DNA from: Xanthomonas vesicatoria ATCC 35937
GTDB taxonomy: Bacteria; Pseudomonadota; Gammaproteobacteria; Xanthomonadales; Xanthomonadaceae
DNA: 64,000 nucleotides
NCBI RefSeq assembly: GCF_001908725.1
Contig: NZ_CP018725.1
Location: 3,348,001 to 3,412,000, forward strand
Direction: 5' to 3'
Shown here: positions 40,429-49,354 of the stretch, in pieces
Position numbering within the stretch: the stretch's first letter is position 1
How the letters are laid out: the number at the start of each line of letters is the position of its first letter
Translations under genes and position numbers: made by a program
Notes under the pieces: model-generated
What the model saw: the letters and a program-made list of their open reading frames with translations, nothing else
Database searches by the model: none
Told to the model about the DNA's origin: nothing

Positions 40429-40690
40429 GCTGCAAAGGGTAGCAGCGCGCCCTGGATGCGGCCATGCAGATGCTGGCAGCAGGCCCCTCAAGACAGGTGA
40501 GCGTGCGTTCGCGCGCAGGTCTTGTACGGCTGCAAGGTCGCCCCTGACGCCGGCTTGGTCCGCCTGCCCGGGCAGGCGCACCCTCCCGGTTGCGGTGCGG
40601 AGCACGTTGGTACTCATGCCCCGGGCGGCCGCCGCCGGGGGACGCAAGCATCACGCGGGTGACGCAGGTTCTGGCATAATGCGCGGCCAG

Positions 40691-40767
40691 GCGCTCGTAG
40701 CTCAGCCGGATAGAGTAGTGGCTTCCGAAGCCATTGGTCGGGGGTTCGAATCCCTCCGGGCGCACCA
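40691..40767 (+). tRNA. tRNA-Arg (anticodon CCG)
   Basis: A full cloverleaf can be folded by eye. The acceptor arms are GCGCTCG and CGGGCGC, the D arm contains GTAGCTCAGCCGGATAGAG, the anticodon loop is TTCCGAA (CCG), and the T arm is GGGGGTTCGAATCCCTC. The CCA end is encoded. Anticodon CCG reads CGG arginine codons. Confidence 0.95.
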
Positions 40768-40799
40768 GATGACCCCTCCGGGGACGTCCAAGCAAGTCC

Positions 40800-40826
40800 A
40801 AAACCCCCGAGAAATCGGGGGTTTTT
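40800..40826 (+). terminator. Intrinsic terminator after tRNA-Arg
   Basis: AAAACCCCCGA and TCGGGGGTTTT form an eleven-base stem with a GAAA loop, followed by a further T. It lies 32 bases past the tRNA end. Confidence 0.85.
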
Positions 40827-41142
40827 CGTTGCCTGCGTCGCCTCCGGGCCCATCTCGATTCGCTGAGATTTCGGCTATTCGGGGGGCATGAGGCACTTGC
40901 GGCAGCCCGGATGCTTGATGTCCCCGGGGTGACGCCGTCCGCAGTGCGAAACCACGCACCACTCCGGTGAGGCCTTGCATGAAGGGCCATGAGTCGAGAT
41001 CTTGCCGGACGCGGAAGACTCCCGCCCTGAAGGATCGGTTCGGCAGCAGATGCCAGTAGCGCTAGAGCGCGATTAACCCAAGGCGGGCTGGGCGCCAGGA
41101 ATCCACCCTGCAGGCTTCGGTGCAAGGCGCGATATCTGGAAC
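40827..41142. other. Intergenic stretch between the tRNA terminator and argP
   Basis: No gene or clear element is visible in about 315 bases. I saw no repeat of the tRNA 3' end that would mark an integration junction. Confidence 0.35.
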
Positions 41143-42036
41143 CTAGTTCATGTGCGCCTTCGCCGCTTCAACGAACGCACCGCTGATGGCCTGAAGCGTT
41201 GACGAGCGCACCGCGGAGTGTTGCCAGTAAAGCGGCACATCGATCGGTCGATCTTGATCCAAGATCACCACCTGCTTTGCAGCGACGGCCTTTTTGATAA
41301 GCGCTTCCGGCGCCAAGCACCAGCCAAGCCCCAATCGGGCTGCGTCGACGAACCCGGTGGAGGAGGGGAGATAGTGCACCGGGGGGCTGATCTTGGCTTT
41401 TGTCACGCGCCTGACAAAGCGCCATTGCAGTGCGTCCTTTCGATTGAAGATCAGCATGGGGGCCTTGCCCAGGCCTGCAGCGTTCATGCCTTGAGGAAAA
41501 TGCGTCTTTACAAACTGCGGCGAAGCAATCGCGCGGTAGCGCATTGCTCCCAGCGCGACGACATTGCACCCCTTCAAAGGATTTGCCTGAGAGGTGACCG
41601 CACCAAGCACGGCGCCGTCGCGCAGCATTGCCAGCGTGTGATCTTGATCGTCGACCCGGACATCAAACAGGTAGCCGTGTGTCCGATGAAGAAGCGACAG
41701 GGCGTCTAGGACCCACGTTTGCAGCGAGTCGTCGTTGACCGCCAGGGCCACGGCAATGCTGAAGAAGGGGCCGCTCTTCTCCGGGTGCAGGTCAGCCAGC
41801 GCCTCTGCCTCCAAGATCTTCATCGGTTGGAGACGTTCCAGTAGCCGCTTGCCGGCTGGCGTCGGCTGGCAGGGGGCTTGTCGCACCAAGAGTACTTGAC
41901 CCAGTCGATCTTCCAGAGCTTTGACGCGCTGCGATACAGCTGACGGCGTGACCGAAAGCTTCTTGGCAGCTGCATCGAAGCTGCCTTCATCCAGCGCCGC
42001 AGAAAACGCGGCCAGCTGTGGGTGGATCAGATCCAT
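41143..42036 (-). CDS. argP: LysR-type regulator ArgP (IciA)
   Basis: The 297-residue protein has an N-terminal LysR helix-turn-helix (GSFDAAAKKLSVTPSAVSQRVKALEDRLG) and a periplasmic-binding-like effector domain. The sequence and its divergent pairing with a LysE/ArgO exporter match ArgP, which senses lysine or arginine. The ATG at 42036 follows GGAGCGAGCG; an ATG four codons upstream is possible. The gene is visibly less GC-rich than the flanking regions. Confidence 0.88.
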   Translation of the reverse strand: MDLIHPQLAAFSAALDEGSFDAAAKKLSVTPSAVSQRVKALEDRLGQVLLVRQAPCQPTPAGKRLLERLQPMKILEAEALADLHPEKSGPFFSIAVALAVNDDSLQTWVLDALSLLHRTHGYLFDVRVDDQDHTLAMLRDGAVLGAVTSQANPLKGCNVVALGAMRYRAIASPQFVKTHFPQGMNAAGLGKAPMLIFNRKDALQWRFVRRVTKAKISPPVHYLPSSTGFVDAARLGLGWCLAPEALIKKAVAAKQVVILDQDRPIDVPLYWQHSAVRSSTLQAISGAFVEAAKAHMN

Positions 42037-42135
42037 CGCTCGCTCCATTAGAAATTCTGCTGTGGGCGCTGAAATATTAGCTTTTCTGATTTCGGTGTGC
42101 GGTGCACGATGCGCTTCCCCTTTGTGGAGACCGCC

Positions 42136-42759
42136 ATGCTTCTGTCCGCCCTCGTCTCCGGTTTTATCGCTGCTGCGGGCCTCATTGTGGCGATTGGAGC
42201 CCAAAACGCTTTTGTCCTGCGTCAAGGGTTGCAACGCAGCCATGTGGGTCTGGTGGTCCTGGTTTGCATGCTGGGAGATATCGTTCTGATCATTGCTGGC
42301 GTGGCCGGGATCGGTGCGTTGGTCCACCAGTGGCCCTGGCTGCTGCAGCTTTTGCGGTTTGGAGGCGCAGCCTTCCTTGCCGTGTACGGATTCATGGCCG
42401 TTCGACGGGCAGTGACAGGAGGCAGTGAACTGGCGCCAGCCAATGCCCCCAAGCAGCACTGGCGCCCTGTGTTACTCACTGCAGCGGCCTTTACTTTCCT
42501 CAACCCGCACGTATACCTGGACACCATGGTGCTGCTCGGAAGCCTTTCCACTCGTTATCCCGCTGAAACACGTTGGGCATTTGCTCTGGGTGCGTGTTGC
42601 GCCAGCGTGATGTGGTTCAGCGCTCTCGGGTTTGGTGCCCGATTACTGCTTCCTGTATTTCGAAACCCCGGTGCATGGCGCGTCCTTGACACGCTCATGG
42701 CGCTTTTCATGTTTGCTCTGACTCTGTTGCTGCTGTTGAAGCCCTTGACACTCGCTTGA
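42136..42759 (+). CDS. LysE/ArgO-type amino acid exporter
   Basis: The 207-residue inner-membrane protein has about six hydrophobic helices and the family start GFIAAAGLIVAIGAQNAFVLRQGL, plus FTFLNPHVYLDTMVLLG in the middle. It exports basic amino acids such as lysine or arginine and is expected to be activated by ArgP, encoded divergently with a 99-base intergenic region. GGAGA precedes the ATG at 42136. Its base composition is lower in GC than the neighbours. Confidence 0.88.
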   Translation: MLLSALVSGFIAAAGLIVAIGAQNAFVLRQGLQRSHVGLVVLVCMLGDIVLIIAGVAGIGALVHQWPWLLQLLRFGGAAFLAVYGFMAVRRAVTGGSELAPANAPKQHWRPVLLTAAAFTFLNPHVYLDTMVLLGSLSTRYPAETRWAFALGACCASVMWFSALGFGARLLLPVFRNPGAWRVLDTLMALFMFALTLLLLLKPLTLA

Positions 42760-43010
42760 TGTTGCGTGGGAAGAACATCTATCTGCACCGGATCCAGAGC
42801 TCTCATCGATGCTGGCCATGGAAGCCGTAGACCTGGCGATCTCATGCTGTGCGGGCGGACAGACCGGTTGCCAGTTTGAGCACCGATATCCCGCTGTACG
42901 TCGGTTGGCAAACGGCGGCTGACTGTAGAGCAAGTCATGCGCAGTGCGCCTTTCAGAAATTTGCATGCATGGCCGCTAGCGGTTGTCTCAGTTCAGAAGA
43001 AGGGACAACC

Positions 43011-44804
43011 ATGTTTTTTGCCAAGACGCGTCACGCCGAACAGTGGAACCGCGCGCTGGACGCGCTGCTTCACTCCGGTGAGCCACGCTGGCCGGCCACC
43101 ATGCCGGGGACCGTTGCCAAGCGTCTTGGAGACGAAATGGAGGTGCTGAGGCGGGAGCGCGATGCCGCGAAGGCTCAGGCAGAGCAGGTGGCGCGTGCAT
43201 TGCGGCATCTGGAGGGACGCTTCGAACTGGTCGCCGACAGCACCACCGATGGCCTGTGGGACATCGGGATTGTGGCGGGCGATCCTGCCCATCCCGATAA
43301 CCCGGTCTGGTGGTCCCCACAGATGCGGCGGCTGCTAGGTTTCGCCTCTGAGCACGATTTCCCCAACGTGCTGGATAGCTGGGTAGAGCGACTGCACCCC
43401 GAGGATCGGCAGCGCACGTTCGACGCCTTCGCTGCGCATCTGACCGACCGCAGCGGCGGCACGCCTTACGATGTCGAAAACAGATTGCGCGTGACGTCGG
43501 GCGAGTATCGGTGGTTCCGCGCATTCGGCACCACCACCCGCGATGTCAATGGGACACCTTTGCGGGTTGCCGGATCGCTGACCGACATCGCTGAGCGACG
43601 CGAGCGTGAGCACTTCCTGGATATCACCCTGACCCGGTTCGAGCTCGGTTCGCAGATGCTCAACGATGGCCTGTGGGACATGAGCGTGATTGCGGGCGAC
43701 CCGATCAATCCCAGCAACGAGTTCTGGTGGTCGCAGCAGTTTCGCCATCTGCTCGGGTTCGAGAACGAACAGGAGTTTCCGAATGTGCTCGACAGCTGGG
43801 CGTCTCGCCTGCATCCGGAGGACAAGGCTCGCTCGCTCAACGCATTTGCAGCGCATCTGAACGATCGTAGCGGCCGCACCAAGTTCGACATCGAATACCG
43901 GCTGCAGTTGAAGAACGGCCAATACCGCTGGTTCCGGGCGCGCGGCCTGACCAAGCGTGCTGCCGATGGCACGCCGTTGCGCGCGGTCGGTGCATTGATG
44001 GACATCCAGGCCGGGCGGCAACTGGGCGATGTGGCCCAGACCTTGAGCACAGCGGCCGGCGAGATTGTGCGCAGTAACGACGATCTGTCACGCCGTACCG
44101 AACAGCAGGCCGCGGCGCTGGAAGAAACAGCCAGCTCGATGGAGGAGATGACCAGCATCGTGCGTCAGAACGCCGAAGGGGCACGACAGGCCAATACCTT
44201 GGCCAGTGGTGCCGCCGACACCGCCCGGCGTGGTGGTGAGCTGGTCGATGGTGTAGTCAATACGATGACGCAGATCCAGACCTCCTCCCGCAAGATCGGC
44301 GAGATCATCACGGTCATCGATGGCATCGCGTTTCAGACCAACATCCTCGCCTTGAATGCGGCTGTCGAAGCGGCGCGCGCCGGTGAACAGGGACGTGGCT
44401 TTGCAGTTGTGGCATCGGAGGTGCGTAGCCTGGCGCAGCGTTGCACCACTGCGGCGAAAGAGATCCGCGACCTGATTGCCGAGTCGGTCGCAAAGGTGGG
44501 CCAGGGTGCGGAGCAGGTGGAGGTAGCCGGCCAGACCATGCAGGAGCTGCTGGTTTCGGTGAAGGAGGTCAACCAGATCATGGGCAATATCGCCGCAGCC
44601 AGCAGCGAACAGAGTGCGGGCATCGAGCAGATCAACCAAAGCATCATCCAGATGGACAGCGCGACGCAGCAGAATGCCTCGCTGGTAGACACCATGGCCG
44701 CATCGGCTCGCTCGTTGGAAAATCAGGCCACATTGCTGGTGCGAAGCGTGGCCGAACGCGGGCGCGGTGCGGAAGCGACGCCTGCGCTGGCGCTCGCGAG
44801 CTAG
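43011..44804 (+). CDS. Soluble methyl-accepting chemotaxis protein with two PAS domains
   Basis: The 597-residue protein has no membrane segment. After a short helix come two tandem PAS domains (about residues 70-200 and 205-335) that are clearly duplicates: [20 protein letters not shown] versus [21 protein letters not shown]. The C-terminal signalling domain has the conserved hairpin tip ([21 protein letters not shown]). Such cytoplasmic receptors usually sense redox, light or internal ligands. AGAAGGG precedes the ATG. Confidence 0.9.
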   Translation: MFFAKTRHAEQWNRALDALLHSGEPRWPATMPGTVAKRLGDEMEVLRRERDAAKAQAEQVARALRHLEGRFELVADSTTDGLWDIGIVAGDPAHPDNPVWWSPQMRRLLGFASEHDFPNVLDSWVERLHPEDRQRTFDAFAAHLTDRSGGTPYDVENRLRVTSGEYRWFRAFGTTTRDVNGTPLRVAGSLTDIAERREREHFLDITLTRFELGSQMLNDGLWDMSVIAGDPINPSNEFWWSQQFRHLLGFENEQEFPNVLDSWASRLHPEDKARSLNAFAAHLNDRSGRTKFDIEYRLQLKNGQYRWFRARGLTKRAADGTPLRAVGALMDIQAGRQLGDVAQTLSTAAGEIVRSNDDLSRRTEQQAAALEETASSMEEMTSIVRQNAEGARQANTLASGAADTARRGGELVDGVVNTMTQIQTSSRKIGEIITVIDGIAFQTNILALNAAVEAARAGEQGRGFAVVASEVRSLAQRCTTAAKEIRDLIAESVAKVGQGAEQVEVAGQTMQELLVSVKEVNQIMGNIAAASSEQSAGIEQINQSIIQMDSATQQNASLVDTMAASARSLENQATLLVRSVAERGRGAEATPALALAS

Positions 44805-44931
44805 CTCAGATACCGGCCTCGCCGCCATGTGTTCCGTCTGTCTTTGTCAGCGGGGCACCTTGGTGGAGGGCCGGCGCCTCTCTCCATCAGCCGGTCGCGG
44901 GGCAGTGTTTGGCATGCACACAAACGCTGCG

Positions 44932-45357
44932 CTAGCGGCCGCCTTGAAAAGTGAAAGTGAAACGAGCAGCGGACGATGGGGCCGCCTGCTCGGTGACGGG
45001 CACGGGCGTGGCTTCCACTAACGTCAACAGGCCATCGGCGACCGGGACCGGAACACCTAAGGTGAGATCGACCTGCTTGGACCAGGCGCCACCGCTTACG
45101 GTTGTCCTGACGATCAGCCGACCGGCATGGATGCATTGAACGTTAGCCGGGCATCGGCTGTCTTCAATGACGCGATCAGGGCGCACCTTGGGCCCGTCGA
45201 CCGCTGCTACCTCTCCCAGCCGGACAGGCCCTTCGACAGGCTGGCTAATGCTAGGCCTGGAACCCATGCATCCAGCAAGTGAGGCTACCAACAGCGCTGC
45301 ACCTATCTGGGCGGGCAGTCGATGCGCCAGGCCAGTTGTTGATCGATCGGTTTCCAT
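44932..45357 (-). CDS. Lipoprotein of unknown function
   Basis: The 141-residue protein has a lipobox LAGC after a hydrophobic stretch (IGAALLVASLAGC), so it should be lipid-anchored. The mature domain keeps two cysteines (DSRCPANVQCIHAG) followed by a beta-rich region (LIVRTTVSG, ARFTFTFQGG). I do not recognise a named function. It is convergent with the chemoreceptor gene. Confidence 0.65.
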   Translation of the reverse strand: METDRSTTGLAHRLPAQIGAALLVASLAGCMGSRPSISQPVEGPVRLGEVAAVDGPKVRPDRVIEDSRCPANVQCIHAGRLIVRTTVSGGAWSKQVDLTLGVPVPVADGLLTLVEATPVPVTEQAAPSSAARFTFTFQGGR

Positions 45358-45839
45358 GCTCAGAGGCAACGCCGGAGACGCGCCGAGTGTCCCACAGGTT
45401 GGCTGAGGCGCTCAAACTAACGATCGGGCAACAGTGTATGAAGCGCAGTGCGCACAAGCACTCGGATGCAGGACTGTCGCCCATCCCCGTTTGATGAGGC
45501 GGCGCAATCGATAGCGCCATCGTGCTCTGATGAGTCTTGTTACTACGTTTGTGTGGCAGCACAACATTGGCCCGCTCTCGAATCGCGGGTCAGGCAATTC
45601 GACCTTGATGTCGCGCCGTTACGATTCTTGCTTGCTGCCTTCTGCCGCATCGCTTTGAATGCGTCATTGGCGACACGTTGAAGCCATGCAGCAATGCCAT
45701 GCGGTCTATGTGTACCTAAGCGGTTTGATTGCTGGCAATTGCAATGGCTGGCCGCCAGCTGAGGCCACATTGCCGCCGTCACTACATCACGCTGGAGCTC
45801 GCTTGAGGCAGGGCGCGCACGCCCCGCCTGCGAAGCGCA
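45358..45839. other. Gene-poor stretch
   Basis: No supported gene in about 480 bases. A minus-strand frame at 45543-45782 (WLQRVANDAFKAMRQKAASK) faintly resembles sigma-factor helices but has no start context and no continuation. Part of it is AT-richer than the surroundings. Confidence 0.35.
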
Positions 45840-46181
45840 TCAGAGGCTATCGGGAACCGGTGCAGTGGCTCTGGCATGCTGCTTGCCGCGCGCGTGTTCG
45901 ATGGCGGTCCGCAGCTTGCGGGCCGCGCCGGTGACGGCGGAGGCGGTTGTTTCGGCGCTGTTGGTAGCGGCGATCGGCGGAAGGCCCGCGACATGTGCTT
46001 CGATACTGCAGGTTCGATCCGCTGCGCCGCCGCGCTGGCCATTCTCGTCGCGCAAATGCACGTCGACGCGGGTGATGTCGTTGGCAAAATGCGCCAGCTG
46101 GGCGGTGCAGGTCTTCTCGACATGCTGCACGACGGATGGGTCATGCGGCACGTGCTTGTCGGTCTGGATCTGAATCTGCAT
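45840..46181 (-). CDS. HPF/RaiA-family ribosome-associated protein
   Basis: The 113-residue protein resembles the short hibernation-factor fold: MQIQIQTDKHV at the start, the strand ITRVDVHLRDENG, then CSIEAHVAGLPPIA and a C-terminal helix (VTGAARKLRTAIEHA). GGAG precedes the ATG at 46181. It is not in the usual rpoN-linked hpf position and may be a paralogue acting in stress. An eight-base hairpin (CCGCTGCG/CGCAGCGG at 46203-46223) lies in its leader. Confidence 0.75.
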   Translation of the reverse strand: MQIQIQTDKHVPHDPSVVQHVEKTCTAQLAHFANDITRVDVHLRDENGQRGGAADRTCSIEAHVAGLPPIAATNSAETTASAVTGAARKLRTAIEHARGKQHARATAPVPDSL

Positions 46182-46786
46182 GGAGTTCTCCTTCGCGGTC
46201 ATCCGCTGCGTCTGCCGCAGCGGTGATCCGATTCTGCGTCAGTCCGGTGTTGCCGCAAGGTGACAAACCGCCGCATGTTCATGCGCTGGTTGGCTGGATG
46301 GAGGCAATGCCGGTGCGCAGGGCGGAGCGTTGGATGGCTCGCACGCCACATGTCAGCGGCAGTGGGATTGCGTCTTGCGGGATGCAATGTGGTGGAGCAA
46401 GGCGGAACGGCGTGGTGCGTGGCAGCAATTCATTTCATTGCGGACGTGGAGTGCTGGCCCGCTGTCGACGCCCTGCCGCAGGCAGGGAGCAGGCGGCAAT
46501 GGTCGTCGGTCAGGTGATGCGTCAACGCCAGCGCTGGCGACAGGTGGCAGCGAGTAATCGGCAAGCGGCAGGCGGTCCGGGACGGGCGATGCTGCTGCGT
46601 TGCTGACGCCCCGGTTTGCGTCGGGGCAGGCCTCCCGGACGTACATGTGTGCTGGCGCGAGCTGCTGTCGCGCGCTGCTGCGCTCGCGTTTGCATGAATC
46701 GCGGCCACGTCGGCAATCGGATTGCTGGAGGCGTTGGCTTAAGATGCCGCCACCGCGCGGCCCTGCGCTTGTCCGATGCCAGTCCT
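46182..46786. other. Intergenic stretch upstream of the MscS gene
   Basis: About 600 bases without a supported gene. A small hairpin at 46203-46223 lies near the ribosome-associated gene. I see no terminator with a T tract and no repeat family. Confidence 0.35.
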
Positions 46787-49252
46787 GTGTCCCGATTTCG
46801 TTCTGTGTCATATGTCCGTTCGAGTGCGTTGTTGCATGTGCTGCTGTGCTGGGGCCTGTGGCTGGCCTTGGCCGGCGGCGTGCTCGCTCAGGACCAGGAC
46901 TCACTGCTGAAGAGCGCCCAGACGCAACTGGACAACGCGCAGAAGGTGCTCGATCAGGGCGAGGCCGGGTTGAAGAAAGTCGATACCGACAGCCTACGCA
47001 AGCTGACCGACTCAGTGGCCGGGGTACAACGGCAGGCGCAGGAGATTGCACGTCAGCTGGATCCACCGCTCAAGCAAATCAGTTCGCAGCTGGCAGGCTT
47101 GGGCGAAATGCAGCCAGGCGAAGCGGCCGATCTTAAGAAGCAGCGCGAAGCGTTAAAGAAAGAAAAAAACGCGTTGGATGCAGAATTCAAGCGCGCCAAT
47201 CTCCTGGATTCCCAAGCCCGCGAGCTTGCCGATCGCCTGGAACAAAAACGCGCGCAACTGTTCAGTGTGCAGCTGTCCACACGCGTGGCCTCACCACTGT
47301 CGCCGGTACTGTGGGCGCAGATCGTGCAGCAATGGCCGGATGACCGCACCCGTCTGCGCGGCGTGTACGACGATGCAGTCCAGGCGGTGCGCACCGCTAC
47401 GGCTGCCAACGGTGTTGGCAGCCTGGTGACTGGCCTGGCAATCGCGCTGCTGCTGGCCTTCCCGCTACGCATTTTTCTGCGGCATCTGGGGCGGCGCTAT
47501 GCAGCGTCGCGTGCGCCGGGCGGGCGGTTGCGACGGTCCGGCCTGGCGCTGTGGTTCCTGCTGGTCGGCACGCTCAGCCTGGGCATGGCGGCATGGGCGC
47601 TGTCCGAAGGCGTTCGTACGAATGCCCAGGTGTCGGCCGATCTGGACGAGTTGCTGGGTGCGTTCGTCTTCATCAGTTTCCTTGCGGCGTTTGTCGGCTC
47701 GCTCAGTGCCAGCCTGCTGATGAAGCACCAACCCACCTGGCGACTGTTCCCGCTGGATGATGCCACCGTTGATCGCCTGCGCGTGCACTGCCTGGCCACC
47801 GCTGCGGTGAGCTGGTTCAGTGGCATGGCGATGAAGCTCAACGAGGTGGCGCGCACCAGTAGCGCCGCCACCACCGCAACCGACGCGGTGGCGGCATTGT
47901 TGTACGCCGGCTTGATCCTCTCGGCACTTGCCGGCCTGAGCCTGTCGTTGCGCGCGCGCGCCGCCAGCGCCGGAGCCGCCATCGCCGATAGCAGCGAGCC
48001 GCCACCGGTGGTCTCGCGCGGCGGCGGGGTCATCGTGCTGATCCGCTTGCTCGGACATGTCGCAGTGATCGTGTCGCTGCTGGCAGCGTTGTTCGGCTAT
48101 CTCAATCTGTCGCTGTTCATTGCGCGCCAGATCATTTGGATCACGCTGATCTGCAGCGTGCTCGGTTTGCTGGTGGTGTTTGCCGACGACCTGCTGACCT
48201 GGGTCTTCAGTCCGGACGGACGCTTCAGTCGCGCGCTTTCGCACGCCTCGGGCATGGGCAGCGCACGACTGCTGCAGCTGGGGCTGCTGCTGTCTGCCGT
48301 CGTACGTGTCGTGTTGATCCTGCTGGGCATCGCCGCGCTGATCACTCCTTATGGCGCCAATCTTTCTGCGGTCACCGGCTGGGCCGAGAACGTCTCCCAC
48401 GGCATCGAAATCGGCAAGGAGCTCACCATCACACCCGCCGCGGTCGTGCGCGCGCTGCTGGTGTTCGTGCTGGGCCTGGGTGTGGTGCACATGGTGCAGC
48501 AGTGGCTGCTCAATACCTATCTGCCCAAGACCGAGCTCGATGCCGGCGCGCGCAATTCGATCAGCACGGTGGCGCGCTATCTGGGCTGGTTGGTGGTGGC
48601 GGTATGGGGGCTGACCGCGCTGGGGCTGGACCTGAAGCGCTTGGCATTGGTGTTGAGCGCGTTGTCGGTGGGTATCGGCTTCGGTCTGCAGGCAATCACG
48701 CAGAACTTCGTGTCCGGGCTGATCTTGCTGGCCGAGCGGCCGGTCAAGATCGGCGATTGGGTGCGGATTGGCGACCAGGAGGGTGACGTGCGCAAGATCA
48801 GCGTACGCGCGACCGAAATTCAGGTGGGCGATCGTTCCACCCTGATCGTGCCCAACTCGGAGTTGATCACCAAGAGCGTGCGCAACATGACGCTGTCCAA
48901 TCCGATGGGGCGGGTGCAGCTGCAGTTCTCGGTGCCGTTGGAAACCGATGTGGCGAAGGTGCGCGACATGTTGCTGGGCTTGTTTGCCGAACATGCCAAG
49001 GTGCTGGCCGAGCCGGCGCCCTCGGTGTTCATCGACTCGCTGGCCGGTGGGCACGTCAACTTCAATTCGTTCGCCTATGTCAGCAGTCCACGCGACTCGT
49101 ATGGCGTGCGCAGCGAGTTGTTCTTTGCGTTGCTGCAGCGCATGGAGCGCGCAGGCGTCGCGCTGCAGTCGCCGCAGGAAATCCGTTTCAGTCGCGCCGG
49201 GGTGGCGGTGGCGCGCGATAGTGGCGAGGATGCGCCGTCAGAGCAGCAGTGA
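46787..49252 (+). CDS. MscS-family mechanosensitive channel with large N-terminal region
   Basis: The roughly 820-residue protein has a signal peptide (LLHVLLCWGLWLALAGGVLA) and a charged, coiled-coil-like periplasmic domain (LLKSAQTQLDNAQKVLDQGEAG to about residue 165). A set of membrane helices follows, then the MscS core with the pore helix region SALSVGIGFGLQAITQNFVSG and the cytoplasmic beta domain (KIGDWVRIGDQEGDVRKISVRATEI). It is a KefA/YjeP-like member that should relieve osmotic downshock. The start is uncertain: GTG at 46787 or 46805 both place the signal peptide correctly, with no good Shine-Dalgarno. Confidence 0.87.
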   Translation: MSRFRSVSYVRSSALLHVLLCWGLWLALAGGVLAQDQDSLLKSAQTQLDNAQKVLDQGEAGLKKVDTDSLRKLTDSVAGVQRQAQEIARQLDPPLKQISSQLAGLGEMQPGEAADLKKQREALKKEKNALDAEFKRANLLDSQARELADRLEQKRAQLFSVQLSTRVASPLSPVLWAQIVQQWPDDRTRLRGVYDDAVQAVRTATAANGVGSLVTGLAIALLLAFPLRIFLRHLGRRYAASRAPGGRLRRSGLALWFLLVGTLSLGMAAWALSEGVRTNAQVSADLDELLGAFVFISFLAAFVGSLSASLLMKHQPTWRLFPLDDATVDRLRVHCLATAAVSWFSGMAMKLNEVARTSSAATTATDAVAALLYAGLILSALAGLSLSLRARAASAGAAIADSSEPPPVVSRGGGVIVLIRLLGHVAVIVSLLAALFGYLNLSLFIARQIIWITLICSVLGLLVVFADDLLTWVFSPDGRFSRALSHASGMGSARLLQLGLLLSAVVRVVLILLGIAALITPYGANLSAVTGWAENVSHGIEIGKELTITPAAVVRALLVFVLGLGVVHMVQQWLLNTYLPKTELDAGARNSISTVARYLGWLVVAVWGLTALGLDLKRLALVLSALSVGIGFGLQAITQNFVSGLILLAERPVKIGDWVRIGDQEGDVRKISVRATEIQVGDRSTLIVPNSELITKSVRNMTLSNPMGRVQLQFSVPLETDVAKVRDMLLGLFAEHAKVLAEPAPSVFIDSLAGGHVNFNSFAYVSSPRDSYGVRSELFFALLQRMERAGVALQSPQEIRFSRAGVAVARDSGEDAPSEQQ

Positions 49253-49262
49253 TGCGGCGTGT

Positions 49263-49285
49263 GCATCCTGCGTTACGTAGGATGC
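49263..49285. terminator. Hairpin between convergent mscS-like and opgB-like genes
   Basis: GCATCCTGCG and CGTAGGATGC form a ten-base stem with one wobble and a TTA loop, 11 bases after the channel gene's stop. No T tract follows, so termination is only likely. Confidence 0.45.
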
Positions 49286-49354
49286 GCCGGCGCGCACTGG
49301 ACATCGCCGGCAAGGCTGCATCGCGCGTCGGCGCGCTCCTGTCAGGCAAATGCG

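Noticed and set aside
40757..40860. CCTCCGGGC text repeated shortly after the tRNA end, as a possible integration repeat
   Set aside because: The shared stretch is short and lies only 90 bases away, which cannot bracket an island; no integrase is near.
45543..45782. Possible sigma-factor-like fragment on the minus strand
   Set aside because: Only about 20 residues look helix-like; no ribosome-binding site and no further match, so it is not called as a gene.
47465..49054. Long minus-strand frame opposite the MscS-type channel
   Set aside because: Composition is dominated by Gln, His and Arg; it mirrors the conserved channel gene.
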